Notes: generated by a model not told the origin, from the sequence alone. A stretch of DNA of 64,000 bases from Salipaludibacillus keqinensis (GCF_003226325.1 NZ_PDOD01000006.1:1-64000), one strand, 5' to 3'; counted from the stretch's first letter, positions 43,983 through 53,993 are shown. Program-made: numbers and translations.

Positions 43983-45830
43983 TTAGTTAGGAAATCTTAA
44001 GAGATCTCCATAGATCACCTTATCAGAGTAAAATAGTTCATTTTCTCCTCTTTCAAAAGCTTCGATACAATTTTCAACCGAGAGAATATCCCCATTGGAA
44101 GCGTTAAAGCACGTTTCTTTAGTATAAATCACTTCATCGGTAATGAGGGATCCATCTCTTTGAACTGCAAAGTCATCCCTTTCTTCCGACAGGAGATCCC
44201 TGCCAAACATCACATGGTTCTCTTCAGGAAGACCTAATAAATTAATTAACGTAGGCATGACATCGATGTGACCGCCGACCGTATCGAATATCTTAGCTTC
44301 TTCTTCCATTCCTGGAATATGAATAATGACAGGGACTCGGTCTAATTTCACCGATTCATCATCAGTCACTTCGTATCCTAAATAATCGGATAAGTCTTCA
44401 TAATGACTTTCGGCAATACCGTAATGATCCCCGTATAGAACGAACATTGTATTTTCATAAAGACCTGCTTCTTTCATCTCGTCAAACAGGATCCGCATCG
44501 CTTCATCTGTATAACGGACTGTTGGAAAATACCGATTAACGATATCACTCTCTGAATCATAAGGCTTGATATAATGGTCTTCAGGATCTAATTCATACGG
44601 AAAATGATTCGTAAGCGTCAGCATTGTCGCATAAAAAGGCTCAGGTATCTCTCGTATATATTCCATCGACTGCTTTACAAAATCAATATCTTTCAATCCC
44701 CATCCTACAGAGTTCTCATCAGTAATTTCGTAATCATCCAATTCATAATGATCTTTGAAGCCTAAATGAGGGTACATGACGTTTCGATTGTAGAACGTAT
44801 CTACGTTTGCGTGAAAACTCGTTGTGTGATAACCCGTTTCTTTCAATGCACGAGGTAATGGCGTATATATATTTTCGTCGTGAGTATGGAACACAGCGCC
44901 TCGACCAAGTGGATAAAGGGAGTTACTCATCATAAATTCTGCGTCTGACGTTTTTCCTTGGCCTGCTTGATCATAAATATTTTCGAAATAAAAGCTGTCT
45001 TCTATGAGTTCATTTAAGAACGGTGTGATCTCTTCTCCGTTTACAGTCTCGTTAATTACAAAGCTTTCAACCGATTCGAGGGAAACCATGACCACATTCA
45101 TATCCTCAGCCGCACCGGTAAATTGCGGATTAGGTTCAGCAGCATACTTATCAATATGTGCCTGGATTGTCTCCCAGTCTTCTCTGTCAGCAAAAACGGT
45201 TTGCGAGTTCGTTGTCATATGAATGAAAGCATCGTAAATATAAAAGTTGTAAACACCAAGACTTTTAATCGCATGATCCCTATTGAAGGAGTGGGTTCTA
45301 TGATCGGTCGTATCAATTTGTCCGGCGAAAACAATCGTCGCTGCTACAACAGCAATGATCGCGTATTTGGACTTACTGTTCCTAAAAGGCGCTTTATTTA
45401 CTGTGAAGAATTCTGGCTTTTTCACCATGATATAACCAATGATGAAAAGATCTACAAAGAAGAATACATCATACCATGTGATTAACTCGAAAACACTCGT
45501 ACTTAAATCTCCCGCATTCCCGCTCATGACCAACATTGGAAGCGTGATAATATCGGAAAACTCCCGATAATAAACGGCATTTGAATAAAGCACCACCGTC
45601 AGTATTAAACTGACTATGAAATAATAAGGTCTTTGGTATTTTGCCTTTAACAGCAAACCGAGACTGAATATAACGAGTAGAAAAGCGAGAGGGTTTACTG
45701 CAAATACAATCGCTTCAAGTACTTGATTCATGGTCAACTGAAACGTAAGAGTTGAAACAATATACGTTTTTAACCAAAGGACCCCAAGACAAAACAACAT
45801 AAAACGGTGTTGATATAAAAACTTCATCAT
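43983..45830 (-). CDS. Lipoteichoic acid synthase family protein (LtaS-type sulfatase)
   Basis: A 615-residue membrane enzyme. About five N-terminal membrane segments (residues 8-160) are followed by an extracellular alkaline-phosphatase-type domain. Metal and catalytic residues are visible: MVSLESVESF, the nucleophilic threonine in GQGKTSDAEF, FHANVDTFYNRNVMYPHLGF, and YGDHYGI. It should polymerise glycerol phosphate from phosphatidylglycerol. Bacillus species have several paralogues (LtaS, YfnI, YqgS, YvgJ) and the sequence alone does not say which this is. AAAGGA lies 10 nt before the ATG. Confidence 0.9.
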   Translation of the reverse strand: MMKFLYQHRFMLFCLGVLWLKTYIVSTLTFQLTMNQVLEAIVFAVNPLAFLLVIFSLGLLLKAKYQRPYYFIVSLILTVVLYSNAVYYREFSDIITLPMLVMSGNAGDLSTSVFELITWYDVFFFVDLFIIGYIMVKKPEFFTVNKAPFRNSKSKYAIIAVVAATIVFAGQIDTTDHRTHSFNRDHAIKSLGVYNFYIYDAFIHMTTNSQTVFADREDWETIQAHIDKYAAEPNPQFTGAAEDMNVVMVSLESVESFVINETVNGEEITPFLNELIEDSFYFENIYDQAGQGKTSDAEFMMSNSLYPLGRGAVFHTHDENIYTPLPRALKETGYHTTSFHANVDTFYNRNVMYPHLGFKDHYELDDYEITDENSVGWGLKDIDFVKQSMEYIREIPEPFYATMLTLTNHFPYELDPEDHYIKPYDSESDIVNRYFPTVRYTDEAMRILFDEMKEAGLYENTMFVLYGDHYGIAESHYEDLSDYLGYEVTDDESVKLDRVPVIIHIPGMEEEAKIFDTVGGHIDVMPTLINLLGLPEENHVMFGRDLLSEERDDFAVQRDGSLITDEVIYTKETCFNASNGDILSVENCIEAFERGENELFYSDKVIYGDLLRFPN

Positions 45831-46174
45831 CTCAGGACAATCCTTTCTTTTAATTACTGGTTCCTATCTATTTAACGGCTCGTGTTTACAGCTACATAAA
45901 CAATATTTACTTAAAAAGCATAGTATTCATCATTTTTATTTACAAGCTCTTCCTTAAATATAAACTAAGTAATTTTCTATACCCTTTTTTTTACACCTTT
46001 AATCTTGTTTTTAGCACCCGTTAAATGAAACTTGGATAGGTTTTTCGTGGCTAACCTTATTATCCATATGCTAAAAAAGTTCTGTACTGTTAGTCTGCTT
46101 CGGGTCTCGAAGTTTCAATCTTAAATGAAAGCTGTTAAAATAAGGAGGATTACTGATTAGAAAGGGAGATGACC
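45831..46174. other. 344-nt divergent gap (LtaS-type gene and aminopeptidase)
   Basis: Very AT-rich, with several T-runs. No gene, RNA or repeat was recognised. Two ribosome-binding-like sequences precede the aminopeptidase (AAGGAGG at 46142-46148 and AAAGGGAG at 46161-46168); only the second fits a start codon. Confidence 0.5.
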
Positions 46175-47407
46175 ATGCAAGGATTTGAACAGAAACTTGA
46201 TAAATATGCAGAACTCGCCGTGAAAATTGGCGTAAACATTCAGAAAGGGCAAACATTAGTGATTAACGCCCCTCTCAGCTCTGCCGACTTAACTCGCAGA
46301 ATTGCAAAAAAAGCGTATGAAACAGGAGCCGAAAATGTTCACGTTGAATGGAACGATGATGAAATGACTCGACTACGATATGATTTAGCCCCTTTAGAAT
46401 CCTTTAAAAAGTTCCCTAAGTGGAAAGCAAAAGGGTTTGAAGAAATGGCTGAAAACGGAGCAGCATTCATGACTATTAAGTCCACTGACCCTGATTTATT
46501 AAAAGGCGTAGACGGCGAAAAAATCGCCACGGCCAATAAAGCCCAAGGTCAAGCAATGGATACCTTTCGCAGTTACATACAATCTGATAAAATCAGCTGG
46601 TTGGTCATTTCTGCCCCGTCAAAAGCATGGGCAGCGAAAGTGTTCCCTGAAGCATCGGAAGAAGAGCAAGAGTCCAAGCTTTGGGAAGCTATGTTTGAAG
46701 CAGTAAGAGTTAATACTGCCGACCCTGTAGCTGAGTGGACACAGCACGATCAAAACTTACAAAACAAAGCAAAATTCTTAAATGAAAAAAATTACAAAAA
46801 GCTTCATTATACAGCGCCTGGTACCGATTTAACGATTGAACTCCCTAACAATCACGTATGGTTAGGCGGCGGAGGCCCTAGTCAAGATGGCGTCCATTTC
46901 GTTGCCAATATGCCGACAGAAGAAGTTTTTACCGCTCCTAAGGCAGACGGTGTTAATGGAACAGTTTCTAATACTAAGCCATTAAATTATGGCGGGAATG
47001 TAATTGATCAATTCACTTTGACATTTAAAGATGGAGAAGTGGTAGATTTTACAGCTAAAGAAGGCGAAGATACGTTGAAGCGCTTACTCGATACTGACGA
47101 AGGTGCACGACGCCTTGGAGAAGTTGCCCTTGTTCCCCACAGTTCCCCAATCTCTCAGTCAGGCATTCTTTTCTATAACACGTTGTATGATGAGAACGCC
47201 TCTAACCACATTGCTCTTGGTAGTGCCTATTCGACTTGTGTGAAAGACGGTGCACAAATGACCAGCGAAGAGTTGAAAAGTGTCGGTTTAAACACAAGTA
47301 TCACTCATGTTGATTTCATGATTGGATCCGCCGAGATGAATATTGAAGGTGAATTAGCCGACGGAACGAAAGAACCTGTGTTCAAAAATGGAGAGTGGGC
47401 TGTATAA
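46175..47407 (+). CDS. ampS: Aminopeptidase, M29 family (AmpS/PepS type)
   Basis: A 410-residue metallo-aminopeptidase of family M29, which trims N-terminal residues from peptides in the cytoplasm. Metal-binding segments are MPTEEVFTAPK, PHSSPISQSGILFYNTLYDENASNHIALGSAY and THVDFMIGS. The ATG at 46175 is preferred because GGGAG lies 6 nt upstream; an ATG at 46169 would touch the ribosome-binding site. A terminator follows. Confidence 0.93.
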   Translation: MQGFEQKLDKYAELAVKIGVNIQKGQTLVINAPLSSADLTRRIAKKAYETGAENVHVEWNDDEMTRLRYDLAPLESFKKFPKWKAKGFEEMAENGAAFMTIKSTDPDLLKGVDGEKIATANKAQGQAMDTFRSYIQSDKISWLVISAPSKAWAAKVFPEASEEEQESKLWEAMFEAVRVNTADPVAEWTQHDQNLQNKAKFLNEKNYKKLHYTAPGTDLTIELPNNHVWLGGGGPSQDGVHFVANMPTEEVFTAPKADGVNGTVSNTKPLNYGGNVIDQFTLTFKDGEVVDFTAKEGEDTLKRLLDTDEGARRLGEVALVPHSSPISQSGILFYNTLYDENASNHIALGSAYSTCVKDGAQMTSEELKSVGLNTSITHVDFMIGSAEMNIEGELADGTKEPVFKNGEWAV

Positions 47408-47459
47408 ATAATCTTTCTTAGCTTCTGAAACCACTTTTATCCTATTATCTGAAATAATT

Positions 47460-47490
47460 CCGGTGCTAAGAATGAAATTTCCTGCACCGG
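47460..47490 (+). terminator. ampS terminator
   Basis: CCGGTGC/GCACCGG with a 17-nt loop, then TTTTTT. Confidence 0.85.
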
Positions 47491-47678
47491 TTTTTTCATA
47501 TCTTTTTCAATACCAGTTATGCAATCGTATGTGTATGTTTATGTGTCCTCACCCCTAAAACATAGCTTTATCAAAAATTTAACAGAATAAATATTCTAAA
47601 TGGCTGTTGATTTATTCACTCGAATAAATTAAGATTAATCTCGTTGTATAATTATAAATTTATATAGAGGTGAAAATC

Positions 47679-49052
47679 ATGTCAGATAAACATATAAAAC
47701 AACCATCAGCTACAGCTACATGGAAATTCCTCATCCCTTCTTTGATTGGAATTGGCTTATTTATGACCCCAATCCCTATCGATGAGGGAGTTACTATCCC
47801 TGTAGCCCTTCTCTCAGGAGCCTTAGAAGGACTTCTGATCGACGCTTTGCCTGCCATCATGACGGTGATTATTGCCTTGAGTTTTTTCGGTTCTCTTATT
47901 CATAAAGGATTCCGCCCACCGTTCATAGATAACAACCCTTTTTTCAGAAATTTATTTGATGTAACCCCGTTCTGGTTCATGGTAAGACTGATTGCGCTGA
48001 TCTTTGCCGTCATGACGTTATTTCAATTAGGCCCTGAAGCCGTATATTCTGAAGATACCGGTGGTCTTCTACTAACTAGTTTACTACCATTACTGTTTAC
48101 AATTTTCTTACTGGCCGGATTATTCCTTCCTCTACTGTTGAACTTCGGTTTACTTGAGTTTTTCGGGAGTTTGTTAGCAAAGGTCATGCGTCCTTTGTTC
48201 ACTTTGCCAGGTCGCTCCTCCATCGATTCATTAACTTCTTGGTTAGGTGACGGAACGATTGGGGTAGTTTTAACGAACAAACAGTATGAAGAAGGTTTCT
48301 ATTCAAAAAGAGAAGCTGCTGTAATCGGAACCACCTTCTCCGTTGTGTCGATTACATTTTCACTAGTAGTTATTTCTGAAGTGGGGCTTGATCATATGTT
48401 TGTTCCCTTTTATGCAACGGTCATGCTTGCTGGGATTGTAGCTGCGTTGATCATGCCTCGCATACCACCGCTGTCTCGCAAACCTCAGGAATATGCGAAT
48501 GGGCAAGAAAACCAGCTAGATGAATCACTACCTGCTTCTTATTCAAAGAAGAGATTTGGTATCGTTCAGTTTGGCTTTGATAAAGCGAAACTACGAGCTG
48601 ATCAAAACACCAGTGGAACAGCATTCTTTAAAGACGGTGGAAAGAATGTGCTTGATATGTGGTTAGGGGTCGCTCCTGTTGTCATGGCTTTTGGTACCAC
48701 AGCATTGATTATTGCAGAAAATACGCCTGTCTTCACGTGGCTAGGTATGCCTTTCGTTCCTTTATTAGAATTAATGCAAGTTCCAGAAGCGGCAGCCGCT
48801 TCCGAGACCATTATTGTCGGTTTTGCTGACATGTTCCTTCCTGCGATCTTAGCGGGAGGCATTGAAAGTGAAATGACTAGATTTATTATTGCCTGTTTGT
48901 CTGTCAGTCAGTTGATTTACCTGTCTGAAGTGGGTGGAGTGTTGTTAGGGTCTAAAATTCCGATCAATTTCAAAGATTTATTCATCATCTTTATTGAACG
49001 TACGTTGATTACATTACCGATCATTGTTTTAGTTGCTCATTTGATCTTTTAA
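47679..49052 (+). CDS. YjiH-family membrane protein (nucleoside-recognition/Gate domain)
   Basis: A 457-residue integral membrane protein with about ten hydrophobic segments. KFLIPSLIGIGLFMTPIP at the start and the paired Gate-type regions (LPGRSSIDSLTSWLGDGTIGVVLTNKQYEEGFYSKREAAVIGTTFS, and later GFADMFLPAILAGGIESEMTRF) match the YjiH group. Such proteins are thought to transport small molecules; the substrate is unknown. The ATG at 47679 follows AGAGGTGA by 6 nt. A hairpin separates it from the next gene. Confidence 0.85.
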   Translation: MSDKHIKQPSATATWKFLIPSLIGIGLFMTPIPIDEGVTIPVALLSGALEGLLIDALPAIMTVIIALSFFGSLIHKGFRPPFIDNNPFFRNLFDVTPFWFMVRLIALIFAVMTLFQLGPEAVYSEDTGGLLLTSLLPLLFTIFLLAGLFLPLLLNFGLLEFFGSLLAKVMRPLFTLPGRSSIDSLTSWLGDGTIGVVLTNKQYEEGFYSKREAAVIGTTFSVVSITFSLVVISEVGLDHMFVPFYATVMLAGIVAALIMPRIPPLSRKPQEYANGQENQLDESLPASYSKKRFGIVQFGFDKAKLRADQNTSGTAFFKDGGKNVLDMWLGVAPVVMAFGTTALIIAENTPVFTWLGMPFVPLLELMQVPEAAAASETIIVGFADMFLPAILAGGIESEMTRFIIACLSVSQLIYLSEVGGVLLGSKIPINFKDLFIIFIERTLITLPIIVLVAHLIF

Positions 49053-49056
49053 TTCT

Positions 49057-49084
49057 AAGGCGGTACCTATGCAGGTACTGCCTT
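49057..49084 (+). terminator. Hairpin after the YjiH-type gene
   Basis: AAGGCGGTACC pairs with GGTACTGCCTT (one G-T pair), followed by a short pyrimidine tract. Readthrough into the next gene is possible. Confidence 0.65.
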
Positions 49085-49120
49085 CTCTTTGTGATAATAT
49101 ATATTGAGGAGGTGATCATC

Positions 49121-49834
49121 ATGCAAATAGACAAGCATTCTTTAAGAGAACAAACTTGGGAGAACATGATGAAGGAAAAAGTGGGAAGATTCCCTTTTCC
49201 GTTAAAGGGACGGATACCAAATTTCAAAGGCGCTGAAAAAGCAGCAGCACACGTGTTCAACATGGACGTCTATAAGCGGGCTTCCGTTATTAAAGTCAAC
49301 CCCGATTCGCCCCAGCTTCCGATTCGAGCCCAGGTCATTAAAGACGGAAAAATATTACTTGTCCCCACTCCCCGATTAAAAGATGGTTTCATTCAAGTGA
49401 ACCCTGAGAACGTGCCTCTAGGTGAAGAAAAAAAGGCTGCTAGTCTTAAGCACATTCTTCACTATGGAAAAGTCACACCACTTAAAGACTTACCAACCGT
49501 GGACTTGCTATTTGCCGGATCCGTTGCGGTTCATCCTGATGGAAGACGTATTGGGAAAGGCGAAGGTTATGCTGACCGGGAATACGCTATTTTACGTGAA
49601 TTAGGCAATCCTCCCATGCCAGTCATAGGTACGACTCATTCGATTCAAGTTGTAAATGACGACTTTCATACTGATAATTACGACTTAACCTTGGACTATA
49701 TCGTTACTGAGGAAGGGGTCATAGAGACAGGAGCGGAACACAAAAAACCTTCCGGAATCCAATGGGATCTCGTCACCAAGGAAGAACGGAAGGCGATGCC
49801 TGTATTAGATGAAATATGGGAACTGACAAGGTAG
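49121..49834 (+). CDS. 5-formyltetrahydrofolate cyclo-ligase-like protein
   Basis: A 237-residue protein of the MTHFS superfamily. It has SLREQTWENMMKEKVGRFPFPLKGRIPNF at the start, LLVPTPRLKDGF, and the ligase signature GRRIGKGEGYADREYA near residue 150. Human MTHFSD-like and archaeal members of this branch differ from true cyclo-ligases, so the folate activity is not certain. AGGAGGTG precedes the ATG at 49121. A hairpin overlapping the stop codon follows. Confidence 0.82.
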   Translation: MQIDKHSLREQTWENMMKEKVGRFPFPLKGRIPNFKGAEKAAAHVFNMDVYKRASVIKVNPDSPQLPIRAQVIKDGKILLVPTPRLKDGFIQVNPENVPLGEEKKAASLKHILHYGKVTPLKDLPTVDLLFAGSVAVHPDGRRIGKGEGYADREYAILRELGNPPMPVIGTTHSIQVVNDDFHTDNYDLTLDYIVTEEGVIETGAEHKKPSGIQWDLVTKEERKAMPVLDEIWELTR

Positions 49835-49850
49835 CGCCTAGCGCTACCTT
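49828..49850. terminator. Hairpin shared by two convergent genes
   Basis: AAGGTAGCGC-CTA-GCGCTACCTT. The stop codons of the folate-ligase-like gene and of ridA both fall inside. There is no T-run, so the strength is unsure. Confidence 0.6.
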
Positions 49851-50221
49851 ACTGCAATCACTTCCACTTCCACGAGCGCTCCCTTAGGCATGCGGGAAAC
49901 TTCAACTGCACTCCTTGCTGGATAGGGTTCTTGAAAGTATGAAGCATAGATATCGTTGACTTTCACAAAATCATCCATGTTTTGCATAAAGATCATCGAT
50001 TTAACTACATCATTCATCTCACATCCTGCTGCGGCCAAAACGGCTTTGACGTTTTTCATCACTTGATGAGCTTGGTTTTCAAGACCGTCAACCATTTCTC
50101 CAGTCTCCGGATCCAACCCAATTTGTCCTGATGTATATACGAAATTTCCTGTTTGAATGGCTTGTGAATAAGGACCAATTGCTGATGGTGCCTCGTTTGT
50201 TTGTAAAGGTTGTTTACTCAT
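49844..50221 (-). CDS. ridA: RidA-family imine deaminase
   Basis: A 125-residue YjgF/YER057c/UK114 protein. Key blocks are APSAIGPYSQAIQTGNFVYTSGQIGLDPETGEMV and YFQEPYPARSAVEVSRMPKGALVEVEVIAV, with the conserved arginine in PARS. These trimeric enzymes hydrolyse reactive enamines and imines such as 2-aminoacrylate. The ATG at 50221 has GAGAGGATG upstream; the longer frame overlaps pxpC. It is the last gene of the pxpBAC operon, 16 nt after pxpC. Confidence 0.93.
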   Translation of the reverse strand: MSKQPLQTNEAPSAIGPYSQAIQTGNFVYTSGQIGLDPETGEMVDGLENQAHQVMKNVKAVLAAAGCEMNDVVKSMIFMQNMDDFVKVNDIYASYFQEPYPARSAVEVSRMPKGALVEVEVIAVR

Positions 50222-50237
50222 ATTCATCATCCTCTCA

Positions 50238-51200
50238 TTATTTTTGATGTACAGCCATGTGAAGCTTTTTATATAAGTTATTCTCATATTTGAGCCAACG
50301 ATGCCCTTCGTCCACACTGCTTCGCTGAAATGACAGCGTTTGTCCTGGCAATAGTTGAGCTACTTTCCATAAATCATGAGAAATGATAGTGCCAATCTTC
50401 GGGTATCCCCCCGTTGTTTGCCTGTCCGCCAACAACACAATCGGGTTCCCATCGCTCGGAACTTGAATCGATCCAAAAGCAACAGCGTCAGATAGTATCT
50501 CTGCCGACTGCTTATGTTCAATTTCTTGCCCCTGCAGGCGATACCCCATTCGGTCTGACTGAGGAGAAATTTTATACGAATGGGTGTAGAAAGTTTGTAA
50601 TGATTCCTTCGTGAAATATCCTTCTTGCACATCAGGAATGACCCGCACCATATGATGTGATTGATAAAAAGGACGTAAATCTTCTGAAAGGAACTTACCT
50701 TTTCTATTTTGCAATTCGGTGTCAGGAATGTCCATTCCAGGCAGTTCATCGCCACCGCCTAAAGCTTCCCCTTTAAGACCACCTAGTTTTGCTTTCGTAT
50801 ACGTGGAACGGCTTTCCAGAGTGGTTTCCGATTGAATTCCTCCAGCTAAAGCAATATAAGCCCTGGCACCATGCTTTGGTTTACCAAAACGCAGTTCCTG
50901 TCCTTTATGAACATAAACACTTCCCCACATAGGAATTTTCTTACCGTCCAGAGTAGGAGATAAATTTGCCCCTGTTACAGCAATCACACTGTTTTCGAGA
51001 AAAAGCAAGCTAGGTCCAATCATGGTTGATTCAATAGCAGCTTCTCCGTCATCATTTCCTACAAGTAAATTAGCCATCCTGTAAGCATAAGGGTCCATCG
51101 GTCCAGAGGGGACGATTCCGAACTGCTGATAGCCGTAACGCCCTTTATCTTGAATGGTTGTATGTAAACCTGGCTCTTCTATTCTAAGCATACTTATCAT
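50238..51200 (-). CDS. pxpC: 5-oxoprolinase subunit C (biotin-dependent carboxylase-like)
   Basis: A 320-residue protein of the KipA/PxpC family: LHTTIQDKGRYGYQQFGIVPSGPMDPYAYRMANLLVGN near the start, and VTGANLSPTLDGKKIPMW. With PxpA and PxpB it forms the ATP-dependent enzyme that opens 5-oxoproline to glutamate. The ATG at 51200 overlaps the pxpA stop as ATGA, pointing to coupled translation. The ATG at 51191 is an alternative. Confidence 0.92.
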   Translation of the reverse strand: MISMLRIEEPGLHTTIQDKGRYGYQQFGIVPSGPMDPYAYRMANLLVGNDDGEAAIESTMIGPSLLFLENSVIAVTGANLSPTLDGKKIPMWGSVYVHKGQELRFGKPKHGARAYIALAGGIQSETTLESRSTYTKAKLGGLKGEALGGGDELPGMDIPDTELQNRKGKFLSEDLRPFYQSHHMVRVIPDVQEGYFTKESLQTFYTHSYKISPQSDRMGYRLQGQEIEHKQSAEILSDAVAFGSIQVPSDGNPIVLLADRQTTGGYPKIGTIISHDLWKVAQLLPGQTLSFQRSSVDEGHRWLKYENNLYKKLHMAVHQK

Positions 51201-51967
51201 AAACGATCCACAGCTTTCACCGAGACACCATTTTCAAGGAGCATCTGCTTTAATTCTTGCACAAAAAGAAGGGCTTGCTGTTCATCCCCATGAACACACA
51301 ACGTATCGGCATTTATCGGGATTTCTGTCCCATCGACAGCTTTAACGATCCCTTCAGTAACCATTCTAAGTACTCGTCTTTTCGCTTTGTCAGCATCATG
51401 AATCACGGCGTCTTGATCCGTTCGTGGCGTCAGTGTCCCATCAGGCTGATAGGTCCTGTCAGCGAATATTTCTTCAGCTACAGTCAGTCCACTTTCTCTC
51501 CCTGCTCGGATCAGTTCACTTCCCGCTAAACCGTAGAGAACAAGAGAAGGATCAACATCAGCTACAGCCGAAGCAATGGCCTGAGCCGTTACAGGATCCT
51601 TAGCTGCCATGTTAAAAAGAGCACCATGAGGCTTCACATGGTTAAGCTTACCACCGTGAATATGGACGAAACCCTGCAAGCTGCTCACCTGATAAATCAC
51701 CATATTATAGACATCTTCTCGAGTGACTTCCATCTTTCTCCTTCCGAAACCAATAAGGTCAGGCAGTCCTGGATGGGCGCCTATGGCAACCCCTTTCTCT
51801 ATCGCCATTTTGACGGTGTGATTCATAACATTATGGTCTCCTGCGTGATATCCGCACGCAATATTAGCTGATGTGATATAATCTAGCACCAACTCATCTT
51901 GACCTATCGTATAAAGGCCGAAGCTCTCTCCAATGTCACTGTTCAGATCTATTGTGATTTCTTTCAT
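51197..51967 (-). CDS. pxpA: 5-oxoprolinase subunit A (LamB/YcsF family)
   Basis: A 256-residue PxpA protein: IDLNSDIGESFGLY at the N-terminus, SANIACGYHAGDHNVMNHTVKMAIEKGVAIGAHPG with conserved histidines, VKPHGALFNMAAKD, EIFADRTYQPDGTLTPR and CVHGDEQQA. The start overlaps the pxpB stop by ATGA and has GGAGGG upstream. Second gene of pxpBAC-ridA. Confidence 0.95.
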   Translation of the reverse strand: MKEITIDLNSDIGESFGLYTIGQDELVLDYITSANIACGYHAGDHNVMNHTVKMAIEKGVAIGAHPGLPDLIGFGRRKMEVTREDVYNMVIYQVSSLQGFVHIHGGKLNHVKPHGALFNMAAKDPVTAQAIASAVADVDPSLVLYGLAGSELIRAGRESGLTVAEEIFADRTYQPDGTLTPRTDQDAVIHDADKAKRRVLRMVTEGIVKAVDGTEIPINADTLCVHGDEQQALLFVQELKQMLLENGVSVKAVDRL

Positions 51968-52713
51968 AAGCTCCCTCCTCTATGTTCTTTCCATTCGATA
52001 TCATGCGTATAATTTCCTTTTTCACACTCTTTAATTATTTTTTTGTACTCTTGTTCAGATACAGATTGAAAGGAGATTTCATCACCTGCCCGTAATAAAA
52101 TCGGTTTCTTTTGCAAAGGATTAAATAATTTTACCGGTGTGTGACCGATAATTTGCCACCCTCCTGGTGAGTCGATCGAATAAACACCCGTTTGAGGTCC
52201 TGCAATGCCTACAGACCCAGCAGCCACAAAATTTCGAGGCGTTTGTCTTCTAGGTGTTGCAATGGATTCGTCCAGCCCTCCCAAATAAGGAAAACCAGGT
52301 GCGAACCCCATCATATATACGCGGTAAATAGAGGACTCATGCCTTTGAATCACTTCTTCTTCACTCATGTCAGAGTGTTGGGCCACCACTCCAAGATCAG
52401 GTCCTTTTTCTCCTCCGTAAAGAACTGGGATCGTCAACTTTCTTGTCTTAGATCGCTCCATTTCAGTAGTTCGAGAATCATTCACGATCGACTCCAACTG
52501 TTGGATGACCGAGTGGTAATCGCGTGCCTTTTCTTGAGCATAGTAAATTGTTAAAGTCACATAACCTGGCACCATTTCAGAAATGTAGGGTAGTTTTGCG
52601 GATTCTATTTTGTCGTACATCTGTGTAACAATATCGTTTGTTTCTTCAGACAGCTTATTTCCAAAGGTAATGCGCACAGCACGATCACCTAAAGGTGAAT
52701 AGATTGGTTCCAA
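51964..52713 (-). CDS. pxpB: 5-oxoprolinase subunit B (KipI-like)
   Basis: A 249-residue PxpB/KipI protein: PIYSPLGDRAVRITFG at the start and the family core RVYMMGFAPGFPYLGGLDESIATPRRQTPR followed by GSVGIAGPQTGVYSIDSPGGWQIIGHTP. The TTG at 52713 is chosen as start because AGAGGAGG is 7 nt upstream; an ATG at 52731 has none. First gene of the pxpBAC-ridA operon. In B. subtilis the same proteins were first named KipI and KipA for effects on kinase KinA; the enzyme role is now the better-supported one. Confidence 0.92.
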   Translation of the reverse strand: MEPIYSPLGDRAVRITFGNKLSEETNDIVTQMYDKIESAKLPYISEMVPGYVTLTIYYAQEKARDYHSVIQQLESIVNDSRTTEMERSKTRKLTIPVLYGGEKGPDLGVVAQHSDMSEEEVIQRHESSIYRVYMMGFAPGFPYLGGLDESIATPRRQTPRNFVAAGSVGIAGPQTGVYSIDSPGGWQIIGHTPVKLFNPLQKKPILLRAGDEISFQSVSEQEYKKIIKECEKGNYTHDIEWKEHRGGSL

Positions 52714-52803
52714 TCGAAAGCCTCCTCTCATTCGACGAAAGTTTGTTCAATTATATCAAATGGCGCTCTAATGTACAGAGAACTATTGTTCATACGAAAT
52801 AAA

Positions 52804-52828
52804 AGCACCGGCCAAGATGGCAGGTGCT
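52804..52828 (-). terminator. coaA terminator
   Basis: AGCACC/GGTGCT and GCC/GGC stem, with TTTTATTT after it on the minus strand. Confidence 0.8.
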
Positions 52829-52833
52829 AGTTG

Positions 52834-53790
52834 TTATACTTTCCTCATCTTGATTTCATTCACTAAATGATGATCCCCTTTACGTAAAATCAGATCGGCA
52901 CGGTGACGAGTTGGCAAGATATTTTCATGCAAATTCCTCTTGTTAATCCGTTCCCATATACCACGAGCTGTATCGTAAGCCTCTACGTCATTTAAATCTG
53001 CATATTTCTTGAAGTACGATGCAGGATTTCTAAACGCTGTTTCACGTAACGTCTTGAAACGCTCCACATACCAATGAAAAATATTCTCTTCAGCTGCATC
53101 AACATAAATGGAAAAGTCAAAGTAATCTGAAACGTATACTTGATCACTATATCTATCTCCTGGTCGCTTAGGCGGTTGGAGGACGTTAATTCCTTCAATA
53201 ATAACAATATCTGGTTGACTGACCACTTGTTTTTCTCCCGGAAGAATATCGTACGTTAAGTGAGAATAAACAGGAGCCTCTACGTTTGATTTTCCAGACT
53301 TTAATTCAGACAGAAACTGAAGCAAGCTATGAACATTATAACTTTCTGGGAAGCCTTTTTTGTTCATGATACCTCGTCTTTCTAGCTCAGCATTTGGATA
53401 AAGGAATCCGTCAGTCGTGATGAGATCTACTTTCGGATGAGTGTCCCATCTTGACAGAAGTGTGTGAAGCACACGGGCAATCGTGCTCTTCCCAACCGCC
53501 ACACTTCCAGCGATCCCGATAATATAGGGGACTTTTTTTTCTTGTTTTTGCAAAAAGATAGACCGGTTGCGGTAAAGTTCCTGAGAAGCGATGGCATGAA
53601 GGTTGATTAACCGTGTTAAGGGCAAATAAATATCAGCCACTTCTTGCATATTTAAAACATCGTTCACACCTTTTAACCGTTCTATTTCGTCCATCGTCAC
53701 TTCCATCGGATAGGATTGGCGTAGTTTCGCCCAATCTTCTCGGGAAAAGGTCATAAATGGAGTTAGGTTCTCTACTGTTCCCATTGACAT
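52834..53790 (-). CDS. coaA: Type I pantothenate kinase
   Basis: A 318-residue CoaA, the first step of coenzyme A synthesis. The P-loop GSVAVGKS (residues 95-102), [39 protein letters not shown] and [10 protein letters not shown] are all in place, as is the C-terminal [25 protein letters not shown] precedes the first ATG by 4 nt. The ATG at 53784 is a reasonable alternative. Single gene. Confidence 0.95.
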   Translation of the reverse strand: MSMGTVENLTPFMTFSREDWAKLRQSYPMEVTMDEIERLKGVNDVLNMQEVADIYLPLTRLINLHAIASQELYRNRSIFLQKQEKKVPYIIGIAGSVAVGKSTIARVLHTLLSRWDTHPKVDLITTDGFLYPNAELERRGIMNKKGFPESYNVHSLLQFLSELKSGKSNVEAPVYSHLTYDILPGEKQVVSQPDIVIIEGINVLQPPKRPGDRYSDQVYVSDYFDFSIYVDAAEENIFHWYVERFKTLRETAFRNPASYFKKYADLNDVEAYDTARGIWERINKRNLHENILPTRHRADLILRKGDHHLVNEIKMRKV

Positions 53791-53968
53791 AACGCACCTC
53801 GTTCAATCTATATGACTTCATATTGTAAAATATCATAGATAAATATCGTATTTGCTTATTTTACCACGATTAATCCCGCTTGTCTTTTCCGTGATTCCCT
53901 TATGTGAAATCGCTTACTAGATTATAACACTTTTATCTATACGTCACCCTCTTTCCAAATCAAAAAAA

Positions 53969-53993
53969 ATCCTCTTCATATTCCCAAGAGGAT
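53969..53993 (-). terminator. Terminator of the ATP-grasp/alpha-E/transglutaminase operon
   Basis: ATCCTCTT/AAGAGGAT with a 9-nt loop. A T7 run follows on the minus strand. Confidence 0.88.
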
